DNA from: Bog-756 sp963829235
GTDB taxonomy: Bacteria; Actinomycetota; Acidimicrobiia; Acidimicrobiales; RAAP-2
Direction: 5' to 3'
NCBI GenBank assembly: GCA_963829235.1
Contig: CAWHIF010000007.1
Coordinates: 84,830-148,829 of the forward strand
DNA length: 64,000 bases
Under the pieces are notes generated by a model that searched no databases, had not been told where the DNA came from, and was given only the letters and a program-made list of their open reading frames with translations. Below, in pieces: positions 54,643 through 63,898 of this stretch (its first letter is position 1; every line of letters starts with the position of its first letter). Position numbers and translations under genes: made by a program.

Positions 54643-56333
54643 CGGTTGCAGCCGACGGGTCGGGGCCGGTGAGCCCGAGCAAGGGCCAGATGGAAGGTGC
54701 CGGAAGCGTCGCAACGAAGATGGGCTGGCTCGCCCTAGTCGCCTTGGCCACAGCGCAGTTCCTTATGGTGCTGGACCAGTCCGTGATGAATGTCTCCATC
54801 AGCTCGCTGGTGGGTGATTTCCACACGACGGTGACCACGATCCAGGCCGTCATCACTCTCTACTGCCTTGTCATGGCCATGCTGATCATGACCGGGGCAA
54901 AGATCGGCGACATCATCGGTCGACGCAAGGCATTCGTCATCGGGTTGGTCATCTATGCCTGTGGATCGGCGCTGACCGCTGCCTCCCAGACAGTCTTCCA
55001 GCTCGCCCTCGGTTGGTCGGTACTTGAGGGAATCGGAGCGGGACTCGTCTTCCCGGCACTTGCGGCTCTGATCGCGGGCAACTTCGAGGGACCAAGCCGT
55101 AAGGCGGCCTACGCGGTCATTGGGGGTGTCGCCGGTGCGGGGATCGCGGTCGGGCCCATCGTCGGCGGCTGGGCAACGACCGTCTTGACCTGGCGTGTCG
55201 TATTCGTCGGCGAGGTGTTCATCGCCGCCTTCATTTTGATCATGACACGCAAGGTGAGGGACGCGCCGGCGCCAAAACCCAAGCCCAAGCTCGACATCGT
55301 TGGCTCGGTGCTGTCGGCCACCGGCCTCGGGGTCTTCGTCTACGGGGTCCTTGAGTCGAGTACGTGGGGTTGGGTCAAGCCCAAGAACTCCCCCATTACC
55401 ATCTTCGGCTTCTCCTTGACGCTGTTCGTCCTGGCCGGGGGCGCGGTCCTCATCTGGGGGTTCGTCACCTGGCAACGACACCGGGAAGACTCGGGCCGCG
55501 ATCCACTGGTCCATCTCTCGCTCGCCCGCATCCCACCGGTGCGGTCGGGACTGATCGGAATGTTCAGCCAGAACCTGATCTTGATGGGGATCTTCTTTGT
55601 CGTTCCGCTCTACCTCCAGCTAGTTCTCGGACTGAGCGCCCTGGAGACAGGGATCAAGATGCTTCCCATTTCGATCACCATGTTCGCCACCGCGGCGGTG
55701 GGAGCACGACTATCGAACCGTTTCGCCGTGCGGGCGATCGTCCAAACCGGCCTGATCGTGACACTAGTCGGTGCCCTCGTTCTGCTCTCAACGATCAAGC
55801 CCACCCTTTCCAATACCGGTTTCGCCATCGGTATGGCCGTACTCGGGGTCGGGATGGGCCTGATGATCTCCCAGCTGGGCAATGTCGTTCAGTCCTCGGT
55901 CGACGAGTCTGGCCGCAGCGAGGCCGGTGGGCTGCAATACACAGGTCAACAGCTCGGATCGTCGCTCGGGGTCGCGCTCATCGGTGCGATCGTCTTGATC
56001 GGGCTGACCAGCACGTTCATCTCCAACATTGAGCACGACCCCCGCATCAACGCGGACGTTGCCGCTCAGGTGGGTGTAGCGGCTGGCTCCAACACCAATT
56101 TCGTCTCATCGACACAGCTCGAGTCCGCAGCCAAAAAGGCCGGTATCGACGATGCCACAACGGTGGCATTGGTGGACAATTACGAATCGGCCCAGCTTCG
56201 ATCGCTCAAAGCTGGCCTTCTTGCTGCTGCGTTGCTGGCCCTCGTCTCTTTGGGGTTTACGAGGGAATTGCCGCACGACAGGCCAGCTCCCCGAAAAAAC
56301 AGAACTAGTCCTGGCAATTCGTCTCAGACCTGA
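54639..56333 (+). CDS. MFS drug efflux transporter, DHA2 (14-TM) type
   Basis: A 564-residue exporter with about 14 transmembrane helices. It has MVLDQSVMNVSISSL near 43 (DHA2 opening), motif A GAKIGDIIGRRKAFVIG near 86, and motif C GGVAGAGIAVGPIVGGW near 166. The GTG at 54639 overlaps the stop of the lipoprotein (GTGA). A large loop rich in Lys/Pro lies near residue 208. Substrate unknown. It is not closely similar to the MFS pump at 22506. Confidence 0.93.
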   Translation: MTVAADGSGPVSPSKGQMEGAGSVATKMGWLALVALATAQFLMVLDQSVMNVSISSLVGDFHTTVTTIQAVITLYCLVMAMLIMTGAKIGDIIGRRKAFVIGLVIYACGSALTAASQTVFQLALGWSVLEGIGAGLVFPALAALIAGNFEGPSRKAAYAVIGGVAGAGIAVGPIVGGWATTVLTWRVVFVGEVFIAAFILIMTRKVRDAPAPKPKPKLDIVGSVLSATGLGVFVYGVLESSTWGWVKPKNSPITIFGFSLTLFVLAGGAVLIWGFVTWQRHREDSGRDPLVHLSLARIPPVRSGLIGMFSQNLILMGIFFVVPLYLQLVLGLSALETGIKMLPISITMFATAAVGARLSNRFAVRAIVQTGLIVTLVGALVLLSTIKPTLSNTGFAIGMAVLGVGMGLMISQLGNVVQSSVDESGRSEAGGLQYTGQQLGSSLGVALIGAIVLIGLTSTFISNIEHDPRINADVAAQVGVAAGSNTNFVSSTQLESAAKKAGIDDATTVALVDNYESAQLRSLKAGLLAAALLALVSLGFTRELPHDRPAPRKNRTSPGNSSQT

Positions 56334-56447
56334 CCCCTGGGTCCGAGGGAGTGTCGGTCGGTGTACCTGCCGAAGAGCCAAAGGGCCATGCCGACTTCGT
56401 CGGCCTCGCCCATGACCCCCCCCCCCGAGACGACGCTTGGCAGAGAA

Positions 56448-56487
56448 CGACGGGGTGACCTGGCCTAATGACCAAGCCACCCCGTCG
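56448..56487. terminator. 10-bp perfect stem, likely bidirectional terminator
   Basis: CGACGGGGTG at 56448-56457 pairs with CACCCCGTCG at 56478-56487 around a 20-base loop, between the convergent MFS and beta-helix genes. It is preceded at 56416-56426 by a run of eleven C. Confidence 0.6.
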
Positions 56488-56529
56488 CGAAGTTGACACG
56501 TTTGTGCCGTCGTCGGTCAGCTCAAGTTG

Positions 56530-57969
56530 TCATGAGGCATCGAACACCGGTGTCGTCACTTGGAAGAAGCGATTGGTATTCAAGCCCGAGACGGTAACCG
56601 TGCTCGGGGTCAACCACACGCCGTAGGTATTGTCGAAAATCTTGTTGTGGGCGACGACGAAGCTATAGGGAGTGGCATCCGACCAGATGAGGATGCCTGT
56701 TGTCTCATTGGAAATCGGTGTCGTGTCCGTGCCATCAGCAAGATCGACATTGTTGGTGCCGATGGTGTTATGCACGAAGACGTTGCCGTTGACGTAGGCA
56801 TTGGCCTGGTGGCTGTGCACAGAGATCCCCGAAAGCCCGTTCCCCTCTATGAAGTTGCCGGCAACGAGATTGTTGTAGGAAGCGGTGTAGCTTTCCGGCG
56901 CGAAGATCCCAATTCCAGCTCCGTAACCTTCAACTCCGTTGTCGATCGACTGATTGCCGATGATCTTGTTGTTGTAGACACCGCCGAATGACGGGTCGAG
57001 TTGGCCAGTGACGGGGTTCAATCCGAGGTTGTGACTTGGGACGGTGATACCGCAGTCCTTGGTGTTGTCGGCCACATAATTGCCCTGCACGAGATTGTCG
57101 TGGTTGGGTCCATACTCGTCGGTCAGAAGGATCCCGCCTGCATTGCCGACCGACTTGTTGTTGACCACCTTTGAGTAAGCCACGCTCATTAGGTGGATTC
57201 CCTCGCCACAATCGGAGCCACCGTTCGGTGTGCACGGCGAGTACGGGGAGGTTGCACTGCCGAATCCGAGGTCGTTGCCGGTGACATCGTTGTTCTCGAT
57301 CGTCACATTGGTGATCGGTGTGCCGGTGTAAAGCGACATCCCCCCGACCGTTGTTGCCACCGGATCCGGATTCACGGCCAAGATACCCTCGCCTTCGGCT
57401 CCTTCCACGGTGAATCCTTTGACGGTTACGTTGGAGGACTCGATCGTGATGCCGTTGTAGGGGTCCTGACCGAGGATCGCTCCGGTGGACGTGCCTACAA
57501 GTCCGGTGGCGTTGATCGTGGCGTCCTGACCGACGAGCGTCAACGCCTTCGTGATGACCACATCTTCGGTATAGGTGCCGGGACAGACGACCACCGTGTC
57601 ACCGGGTCCGGCGGCCGTGACCGCTGAATTGATGGTTGAGTACTGGGCGTCTGCGCAATCCCATCTGTTGCCCCAGCCTCCGCCTCCGTTGCCACAGCCT
57701 CCGCCACCGTTGCCCTGACCATGACCGGAGGGCGCTTTCACCGACTGGTTCGAAACGATCAAGGTCTGGCTGGAGCCACCGCCCCCACCCTTGCCGTGGG
57801 CTGCTGCCGGTCCGGCCACACGGCAGCCCCCCCCTGCTCCCCCCCTAACCAACCTTCCTTGCCGGCGGAACTCACTGCGTAGGCGGGCTACCGGGCGGGT
57901 GCACCCCGATACCCCGTGCTCCACCACCAACCCTGGAATCAAGAGGATCGTCGCTCGGATCGATCTCAT
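56530..57969 (-). CDS. Secreted right-handed beta-helix protein
   Basis: A 479-residue protein. Residues about 120-470 are a parallel beta-helix of the NosD/Beta_helix type (GDTVVVCPGTYTEDVVITK, VTVKGFTVEGAEGEGI, VTIENNDVTGNDLG, then repeated N-x-I-x-x-N turns). This fold is used by polysaccharide lyases and adhesins; no catalytic site is evident. The N-terminus is odd: a short hydrophobic start (ATILLIPGLVV), then an Arg/Gly-rich stretch over two runs of 8 and 7 C (57827-57845), a frameshift-prone place, so the real signal peptide may be in another frame. Start 57969 is tentative. Confidence 0.75.
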   Translation of the reverse strand: MRSIRATILLIPGLVVEHGVSGCTRPVARLRSEFRRQGRLVRGGAGGGCRVAGPAAAHGKGGGGGSSQTLIVSNQSVKAPSGHGQGNGGGGCGNGGGGWGNRWDCADAQYSTINSAVTAAGPGDTVVVCPGTYTEDVVITKALTLVGQDATINATGLVGTSTGAILGQDPYNGITIESSNVTVKGFTVEGAEGEGILAVNPDPVATTVGGMSLYTGTPITNVTIENNDVTGNDLGFGSATSPYSPCTPNGGSDCGEGIHLMSVAYSKVVNNKSVGNAGGILLTDEYGPNHDNLVQGNYVADNTKDCGITVPSHNLGLNPVTGQLDPSFGGVYNNKIIGNQSIDNGVEGYGAGIGIFAPESYTASYNNLVAGNFIEGNGLSGISVHSHQANAYVNGNVFVHNTIGTNNVDLADGTDTTPISNETTGILIWSDATPYSFVVAHNKIFDNTYGVWLTPSTVTVSGLNTNRFFQVTTPVFDAS

Positions 57970-58229
57970 TCATGACTGACGCTTGGGGCAATCCGGGACC
58001 GCCACTTGTCACCATTGAACTCCGACCTACGCAGATCGTCGCCACAGAGACGTCTAAGGCCCGGTCGGACAACAGGATCGGGGCGGACGGACCCTCGGAT
58101 ACGGAGAGATCAAGGTGCAATCAGCAAGCACCGGGGACGGGATAACGCCTCCAGGTCGGTGGTATGGGCGACTCGCTGACACCGTGACGTTTGCACATAC
58201 GGAGACAGGCTCCCAGCGTGCACCAGACT
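57970..58229. other. Spacer with no supported gene
   Basis: Region between the permease stop and the beta-helix start. No gene or clear signal was seen. Confidence 0.45.
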
Positions 58230-59290
58230 TCAGACTGCGCGGCGACGGACGAGCCAGACGGTCACGACGATGAGCAGGACCGACAGTGCGAGCAGCCAAC
58301 CGCTTTCGATCCACTGGAACGCCCAGAACCGGCTGGCCGGCTGGTAGCTGGTCCAGAACGTGAAACCGTGCTGAGCCAGGCACTGGAGGGGATTCCCCGA
58401 CCCCGACCCGCCGCCCTTGCCGAGGCCGGCCTGAGCGGGGCAGTACTGCTGGTAGATCGGAAAGGTCGGCGGTCCGGTGAAGACGACCCGACCGCCCCTG
58501 CTCCCCCATTGGCTCACGATCCGCGAAGCACCCGGCACATTGAGCCCCTTGATGATGAGCGAAGTCAGGTAGTGCATTCGTAGCCACCCCCCCGTAGCGA
58601 AGGCGAGCGCTCCGTATACAGCCAGAGTGGCCACGATGGCAGGGACGACTCTGCGAATGAGCACGCCAGCAAGGGCGCCGATTGCGAATGCGGCAAGGGT
58701 CCACGCGGTAAATGCAAGACCGCGCTGCTCGAACACACCAGGATTCAGGGGATCGAACGTGGAAAGGGACAAGGACTGATTGCCCGAGGCGAAATACGGC
58801 TGGTAGTACCACGAGGCCAACACGCTGAGGGAAGCGCTGGCGATGGCCACAATGACTCCGAGCGAAACCAACTTGCCGAGCGTCCAACGCCAACGGCCGA
58901 AGCCCTGGGTCCATGCGTATCGGAAGGTACCGGCCTCAAACTCGCGAGCGAGCAATGGTGCCCCGACGAACGCTCCAATCAAGGGCGGCACGACCAGGAA
59001 GAAAACGCCGTTGGACAGAAAGTTGCCGATGCCGTTGAAGTTGGCGACCGTGGCACTGCACGTGGCGAGTTCGCTGGATGGCAGGCAGTCGCCGCACTGT
59101 AGGCATGGTGTAACCGCAGCCCGACGATCAGCAAACAGAGGGCCAGCGCGCCGATCAACGCGAACACGCCGATGAGTGCCGTGCGGTGTTGCCTCCAGGT
59201 AACCCAGGCCATCCGTCGCCAGGGCAGCGGTTCCAGGTCGGTGTTCTCCTTCGCGACCGCGAGTGCGGACATCGTGCCCAGCGCGGTCAC
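58230..59290 (-). pseudogene. ABC transporter permease, frameshifted
   Basis: A membrane protein of about 353 residues in two frames. The first part (ATG 59290) has LPWRRMAWVTWRQHRTAL and the first helix IGVFALIGALALCLLIVGLRLHHAYSA; the frame is lost near 59088-59094. The second frame reads CLPSSELATCSATVANFNGIGNFLSNGVFFLVVPPLIGAFVGAPLLAREFEAGTFRYAWTQGFGRWRW, then five more helices to the end. It belongs to the actinobacterial ABC-2-like permease family coupled to GntR-regulated ATPases. One base restores the frame. It overlaps the ATPase stop (ATGA). Confidence 0.8.
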
Positions 59291-60198
59291 CTCGTCACCT
59301 CCGAGGGGTGGGCATCACAATTGCGGACCGGGCCAGGCAGAGCGTCGGCGCCCGGCTCACGCAGATATGCCAAGGCGAGCTCTTCCAGGCCTACCGGATG
59401 CGCCTCCCAACCAGGTGGGACCGGGTCGTCCGCGCTGGACCGAACCAGCAGGTGAGCCTGGGCATCACCCTGGCGGACATGCACAACCGGCCGTTCGTCG
59501 TATCGATTGGCCGCGGCGGTTGGGCCAGTCAGCACGCGGTGGCCAGCCAGCAGATCGTCGACCTCGCCGGCCACCTGGATGCGACCCAGGGACATCATGA
59601 TTAGATAGTCGGCCACCCGCTCGAGTTCGGCGAGCACGTGCGAGGACAGGAGCACGGACACGCCGTCCTCGGCCGCCGCCGTCAGCACCGCGGCCATGAA
59701 ATCGTGACGGGCAATTGGGTCGAGCATTGCCACTGGCTCATCGAGCACGAGGAGGCGCGGTCGGCGGGCCAGCGCCAATGTCAACGCGAGCTGGGCCTGC
59801 TGTCCGCCCGACAGCTTGCCCACCTTGCGCTTCTGGGGGATGCCCAGCCCGGCCAACCGGGCCTGGGCGTAGGCCTGATCGAACTGCCGGTTGAGATTGC
59901 GGGTGACATGCAGCATGTCGGCGGCGGAGAGGTTCTTGTACAGCGGTGTGTCCTGGGCAACAAAGCCGATCCCGTCGAGTGCGGGCAGCGAGCCGGCACG
60001 ACAACCGCCGAGAACGGTCAGCTCACCGCTCGTCGGCCGTGCCAACCCGACTGCGAGATTGAGCAACGTCGACTTTCCTGCGCCGTTCGGTCCGACCAGC
60101 GCAACCACGTGCCCTTCGGGGATCGCCAGGCTGCAGTTCTGGAGCGCTTTGTTCGCACCATAGGACTTACCGAGGCCGTAGGTCTCGACGACGTTCAT
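59287..60198 (-). CDS. ABC transporter ATP-binding protein
   Basis: A 303-residue exporter ATPase: Walker A GPNGAGKST near residue 38, Q-loop FVAQDTPLYKNL near 85, signature LSGGQQAQLALTLALA near 130, Walker B LLVLDEPVAMLDPI near 150, switch His in LLSSHVLAELERV. The C-terminal 90 residues are a regulatory extension. It is flanked by overlaps with GntR (upstream) and permease (downstream), forming a three-gene operon, probably for export of a toxic or antimicrobial compound. Confidence 0.94.
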   Translation of the reverse strand: MNVVETYGLGKSYGANKALQNCSLAIPEGHVVALVGPNGAGKSTLLNLAVGLARPTSGELTVLGGCRAGSLPALDGIGFVAQDTPLYKNLSAADMLHVTRNLNRQFDQAYAQARLAGLGIPQKRKVGKLSGGQQAQLALTLALARRPRLLVLDEPVAMLDPIARHDFMAAVLTAAAEDGVSVLLSSHVLAELERVADYLIMMSLGRIQVAGEVDDLLAGHRVLTGPTAAANRYDERPVVHVRQGDAQAHLLVRSSADDPVPPGWEAHPVGLEELALAYLREPGADALPGPVRNCDAHPSEVTR

Positions 60199-60677
60199 GC
60201 GACGCCCTCCGTTTCGCCGCTTTGGATGCCTGAGTGCGAGCCGCTGGGCCGCTCATAAAAATTCCGCAGCTCGCTTGCGATGAGCGCCACGATTCCGTGC
60301 TCGTCAAGACCTGCCGTGTCGGCCTTGGCCAGCCAGGCGTTCAGGGAACGTCGAAGTCCGGTCAACTCGGGGAGAGCGACCTGCTTGAGCGTCGCCGAGA
60401 TGAAGGTGCCCTGGCCCGGTCGCCCAACGAGGAGGCCCTTGGTCTCCAGCTCGCGGTATGCCTTTGACACCGTGTTCGGATTGATGGCCAATGATGCGAC
60501 GACATCCCTGACCTTGGGCAGCTGGTCACCAGGCTTGAGGTAGCCGAGTCGCAGTGCATGCTCGACCTGATGGACGAGCTGAAGATAGGTCGGCACTCCT
60601 GAAGCAGGGTCGAGCCGGAACTCGATCGGTGAGATCCGATCGCCCACCCGGTCGTTATCCCTCTGTCCTATTGTCAT
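60195..60677 (-). CDS. GntR family (YtrA-type) regulator
   Basis: A 160-residue repressor. The winged helix-turn-helix is near residues 20-90 (QLVHQVEHALRLGYLKPGDQLPKVRDVVASLAINPNTVSKAYRELETKGLLVGRPGQGTFIS) and a short helical C-terminus follows, as in the YtrA subfamily. It heads the ABC exporter operon and overlaps the ATPase start by four bases. Its own ATG lies inside the TTGTC-ATAA-GACAA dyad, so it likely autorepresses and would be released by the exported drug. Confidence 0.93.
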   Translation of the reverse strand: MTIGQRDNDRVGDRISPIEFRLDPASGVPTYLQLVHQVEHALRLGYLKPGDQLPKVRDVVASLAINPNTVSKAYRELETKGLLVGRPGQGTFISATLKQVALPELTGLRRSLNAWLAKADTAGLDEHGIVALIASELRNFYERPSGSHSGIQSGETEGVA

Positions 60678-60713
60678 AAGACAACACTAAAGTGGTCAAC
60701 CTCGCAATGTCAA
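60671..60713 (-). promoter_or_regulatory. GntR promoter with operator overlapping the start codon
   Basis: Read on the reverse strand: TTGACA (60713-60708), 16-base spacer, TTTAGT (60691-60686), then 8 bases to ATG 60677, so the mRNA is probably leaderless. The inverted repeat TTGTC-ATAA-GACAA at 60671-60684 spans the start codon. Confidence 0.65.
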
Positions 60714-60964
60714 GCACAGGAGAGGCCCGAGAGGTAGTCGCTCTCGCCCCAGCACGGTTGACAGGACACGGAGTCTCCCGCCCATGAAGTGCTCTGCCGC
60801 CTCCGTCGAGGTGTTCGACACGGTGGTCGCTCTGAGCGCCACGGACAGCTCAAGTGCCCCACCTTGACTTCGTCGTATCCAAGTGGGGCATTAGCTCCGA
60901 GGTGCCGTCCATGAGCGGTTCGCGGTGGGCAAGCACATCCGGTCGATAACCGCCGCCATTGGTG
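60714..60964. other. Spacer
   Basis: Between the GntR promoter and the DDN gene. No gene supported; a 27-codon forward frame at 60784 has no ribosome site. Confidence 0.5.
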
Positions 60965-61471
60965 TTAAGCGTCACCACCCCGACCGCTTAGGGACAGCGG
61001 CGCTATCCGAAATACCGGGGTCCGAGGTGCGAGCGCTTCGCACTGTTCGATCGACGCGTTGCGAGACAGCTTCAAATGCGGGCGTCCGCCTGGAGCGACT
61101 TCGGCATAACGGCGGATGATCGGTGGGCGGTCCTCGATCGCCACTTCTTCAAGCCTGACGGGCTCCGCACGGCCACGACGCAGGATCGCGACGCCATCAG
61201 CGGCGCGAATGTTCTTGACCCAGTTTGCGCTGTCGCCCAGCATGGACACCAGGTACTCGACACCCTCCCAATCTGCGATGACTACTGGGAGGGTTCTCTG
61301 CTGACCGCTTCGCCTGCCGATGACCTCGAGAGTGGCAGCTCGTCCAGGCATGAGGCCAGCCCCGAAGACAAGACTCGAAAGACGGTTCTGCGGTTTCGCC
61401 AGCCAATTCGGCCGACCGGAGCGGTACATCCACCGCGAGTACCGCTGAAACAACTGGCCGATCGAATCCAT
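60965..61471 (-). CDS. F420-type nitroreductase (DDN family) protein
   Basis: A 168-residue split-barrel protein of the deazaflavin (F420)-dependent nitroreductase family. Diagnostic stretches: MYRSGRPNWLAKP, LVFGAGLMPGRAATLEVIGRRSGQQRTLPVVIADWEGVEYLVSMLGDSANWVKNIRAADGVAILRRGRAEPVRLEEV, with the GRRSG-x3-x-P-V loop and the NW-x-x-N-x-RA motif typical of Ddn. The ATG at 61471 is used; the frame runs on upstream through the tRNA genes and is not coding there. Implies F420 biosynthesis in the host. Confidence 0.88.
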   Translation of the reverse strand: MDSIGQLFQRYSRWMYRSGRPNWLAKPQNRLSSLVFGAGLMPGRAATLEVIGRRSGQQRTLPVVIADWEGVEYLVSMLGDSANWVKNIRAADGVAILRRGRAEPVRLEEVAIEDRPPIIRRYAEVAPGGRPHLKLSRNASIEQCEALAPRTPVFRIAPLSLSGRGGDA

Positions 61472-61612
61472 GAGTACAGCGTGAACGTCCAGGCCGGCTC
61501 GAGCAAAGGGTCGATGGTCACAAGAATTCTTCAGCGCCTGCGATGTGGTCGCCCAGACCGGTGTTACTGAACTCCCCCACTCGACATGGCCTCCGACCAG
61601 CCACGACTCGAG

Positions 61613-61685
61613 CAGTCCCAACGGGGTTCGAACCCGTGTCTCCACCTTGAGAGGGTGGTGTCCTAGGCCTCTAGACGATGGGACC
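61613..61685 (-). tRNA. tRNA-Glu (CTC anticodon)
   Basis: Reverse strand, 73 bases: acceptor GGTCCCA pairs with TGGGACT (one G-T pair), anticodon stem CCACC/GGTGG around CTCTCAA gives anticodon CTC, T loop GGTTCGAACCC, discriminator G. CCA is not encoded. The D arm CGTCTAGAGGCCTAGGAC is typical of tRNA-Glu. Confidence 0.95.
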
Positions 61686-61767
61686 CTATCGAGCCGCTCC
61701 TGTCGGAACGAGCCCGCGACTTCTTTCAAACCTGCCACAACGCTCCCGAGGGAGAGCACCGTGAGCG

Positions 61768-61840
61768 CTCGGGGGGGAGGGCTCGAACCTCCAACCTCAT
61801 GAACCAGAATCATGCGCGCTGCCAGTTGCGCCACCCCCGA
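61768..61840 (-). tRNA. tRNA-Gln (CTG anticodon)
   Basis: Reverse strand, 73 bases: acceptor TCGGGGG pairs with CCCCCGA, anticodon stem CATGA/TCATG around TTCTGGT gives CTG, T stem GGAGG/CCTCC, discriminator G. CCA not encoded. It lies 82 bases upstream of tRNA-Glu on the same strand, so both are probably one transcript. Confidence 0.95.
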
Positions 61841-61962
61841 ATGGGCGAATGGTCAATTTAGCCCACCCGGGCGAGGTGTGAGGCCGGCTCCTGACGGGCG
61901 CCTCCACCGATCCTGTGGCCCGCTGGCCCCTCCCGCCAGGGAATCACTACGATCGAGGTCGG

Positions 61963-63105
61963 ATGAGCACGGAACGTGTGGTGATCGTGGGCGGCGGGGT
62001 CGTCGGCACCATGCATGCCCTGGAGGCATGCCAACGCGGCTGGGAGGTCATCCACCTCGAGGCCGACGCCGGGCCCCGCCGGGCCTCGGTGCGCAATTTC
62101 GGGCTGGTGTGGGTGAGCGGGCGGGCCGCCGGGCCCGAACTGGAGCTGGCCCTGCGGGCCCGCCGGCTGTGGGACGGACATCGCCGGGCGGGCGCCCGGC
62201 ATCGGATTCCGGGCCGACGGCTCGCTCACCGTGGCCGGCGACGACCCCGAGCTCGCCCTGATGGCCGAAGCCGTGCGACGGCCGGACGCCTCGAGCCGCG
62301 GGTTCGAACTCCTCGACGCGACCGGTGTGCGCGACGTCAATCCGGCCATCAAGGGTGACCTCGTCGGCGGCCTGTGGTGCTGGCATGGACGCAGTGGTCG
62401 AGCCCGGCTCGGTGCTCGGTGCGCTCCGTCAACGCTCGAGGCCACCGGCAGCTACCGATGGCTGCCGGGGCGCCAGGCCGTCGACGTGCAAGCCGCCGGA
62501 GCGGCCGACGAGCGGGACCGACGCGTCGTCGACCACTCGGCGCGCGTCACCAGGGATCGCTGGTGCTCCTGTGCATCGGCGACCGGCTGTCAGGGCTCGG
62601 TGGCCGGGTCGGCGCCGCCCTGGCCTCGGCGCCGCTCCGCCGATGCCGACTCCAGATGATGCAGACCGCACCCACCGACCGAGCGGTGGCCACCGCCATC
62701 GCCGACGCCGACTCGATGCGCTACTACCCGGCCTTCGACCTCCCCGGCCGGACCGCACTTCCCGTGCCCGGCCGGAGACCGCCGAGTGGGGGATGCAGCT
62801 GCTGATGGTGCAACGGGCGGACGGCGGCCTCACCATCGGGGACACCCACGTCTACGACGAGCCGTTCGACTTCGCGGTCGACGAGTCCCCCTACGACCGC
62901 TCCTCGAGCGGGCGGAGGCCATCCTGGGCTGGGATCTGCCGCCCGTGGTCCGTCGATGGGCCGGGGTCTACACCGCGGCACCGACGATCGCATCTGCCAT
63001 CGCCGAGCATCGAGCCGGCGGTGTGGGTGGTCACCGGAACCGCGGCCGGGGCATGACCCTCTCCCCCGCAATCGCCGAGCAGACCTGGGACAGGTGGCCG
63101 GATGA
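61963..63105 (+). pseudogene. TIGR03364-like FAD-dependent oxidoreductase, multiply frameshifted
   Basis: An enzyme of about 375 residues in pieces. It starts MSTERVVIVGGGVVGTMHALEACQRGWEVIHLE (FAD-binding Rossmann motif GxGxxG) then ASVRNFGLVW. The fragments SLTVAGDDPELALM, DATGVRDVNPAIKGDLVGGLW, DAVVEPGSVLGALRQR, MQTAPTDRAVATAIADADSMRYYPAF, WGMQLLMVQRADGGLTIGDTHVYDEPFDF, LERAEAILGWDLPPVVRRWAGVY and MTLSPAIAEQTWDRW lie in order in changing frames. I count at least eight shifts, near 62178, 62373, 62434, 62550, 62775, 62905, 63030 and 63050. The family is linked to aminoethylphosphonate use and is followed by its usual phosphonatase-like partner. Sequence error is more likely than decay. Confidence 0.7.
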
Positions 63106-63807
63106 CCCCCCCGATCCGCCTGGTGGCCCTGGACATGGCCGGCACCACGGTGGCGGACGATGGTGCCGTCGAGGAGGCCTTCCAGCACGCGCTCGACTCC
63201 GTCGGGCTCACCGCCGGGAGACTGAGGGGCGACCCCAGGAGTACATCCGTCGCACCATGGGCCAGTCCAAGATCGCCGTGTTCACCGAGCTGCTCGGGGG
63301 CGACCGTCACCGGGCCGAACAGGCCAATACCGCCTTCGAGGCCGCCTTCGACCAGGCGGTCGACCGGGGCGAGGTGTCGGCCATCCCGGGGGCGGAACCT
63401 GCCTGGCCGCCCTACGGGACGCTGGCATGCGGCTGTGCCTGACCACCGGGTTCTCCCCGGCCACCCGTGACCGCATCCTCGCCACGCTCGGCTGGGAGGG
63501 GCTGGTCGACCTGGTGCTGTCCCCCGCCGACGCCGGTCGGGGCCGGCCGTGGCCGGACATGATCCTCACCGCCGTGCTCCGGCTGCGTATCGACGACGTG
63601 GCCGAGGTGGCCGTCGTCGGGGACACCTCGAGCGACCTGCTGGCCGGGGCCCGGCCGGGCGCCTCGATGGTCATCGGCGTGCTGAGCGGCGCCCACTCGC
63701 GGGCCGAGCTCGCCGGTGCGCCCCATACCCACCTCATCGGCTCGGTGGCCGACCTTCCCGACCTGCTGCTCGACCAGAGCCCGCCGGTACGCCAGCACCC
63801 CGCGTGA
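63102..63807 (+). pseudogene. Phosphonatase-like hydrolase (HAD family), frameshifted
   Basis: A HAD-superfamily enzyme of about 235 residues. Motif I is LVALDMAGTTVADDG (nucleophile Asp) at 63117, then a cap with QEYIRRTMGQSKIAVFTELLG in another frame, then LCLTTGFSPATRDRIL (motif II Thr), GRPWPDMIL (motif III region) and VAVVGDTSSDLLAGARPGAS (motif IV) in a third. Frames change near 63225 and 63410. It matches the TIGR03351 group that acts beside the oxidoreductase above in phosphonate catabolism; the true substrate is not settled by sequence. Confidence 0.7.
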
Positions 63808-63835
63808 CCCGCCTAGGCCAGCACCCCATCTGACT

Positions 63836-63891
63836 GAGGCCGGCCGCCACCTGACTCCGCCCGGCCGCCACCTGACCCGGCCGCCACCCGG
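63836..63891. repeat. Short GC-rich tandem repeat
   Basis: Three imperfect copies of a CCGGCCGCCACCTGAC-like unit follow the phosphonatase-like gene. It could be a terminator region, a recombination hotspot or an assembly problem. Confidence 0.6.
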
Positions 63892-63898
63892 CTCCGGG

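Noticed and set aside
60784..60867. 27-codon forward frame beginning MKCSAAS
   Set aside because: No ribosome site, no similarity, and too short to support.
61472..61834. Long N-terminal extension of the DDN gene
   Set aside because: It reads through both tRNA genes, so it cannot be coding; the family start is 61471.
61613..61840. tRNA pair as an integration site for a mobile element
   Set aside because: No integrase, no repeated tRNA end and no mobile genes nearby.
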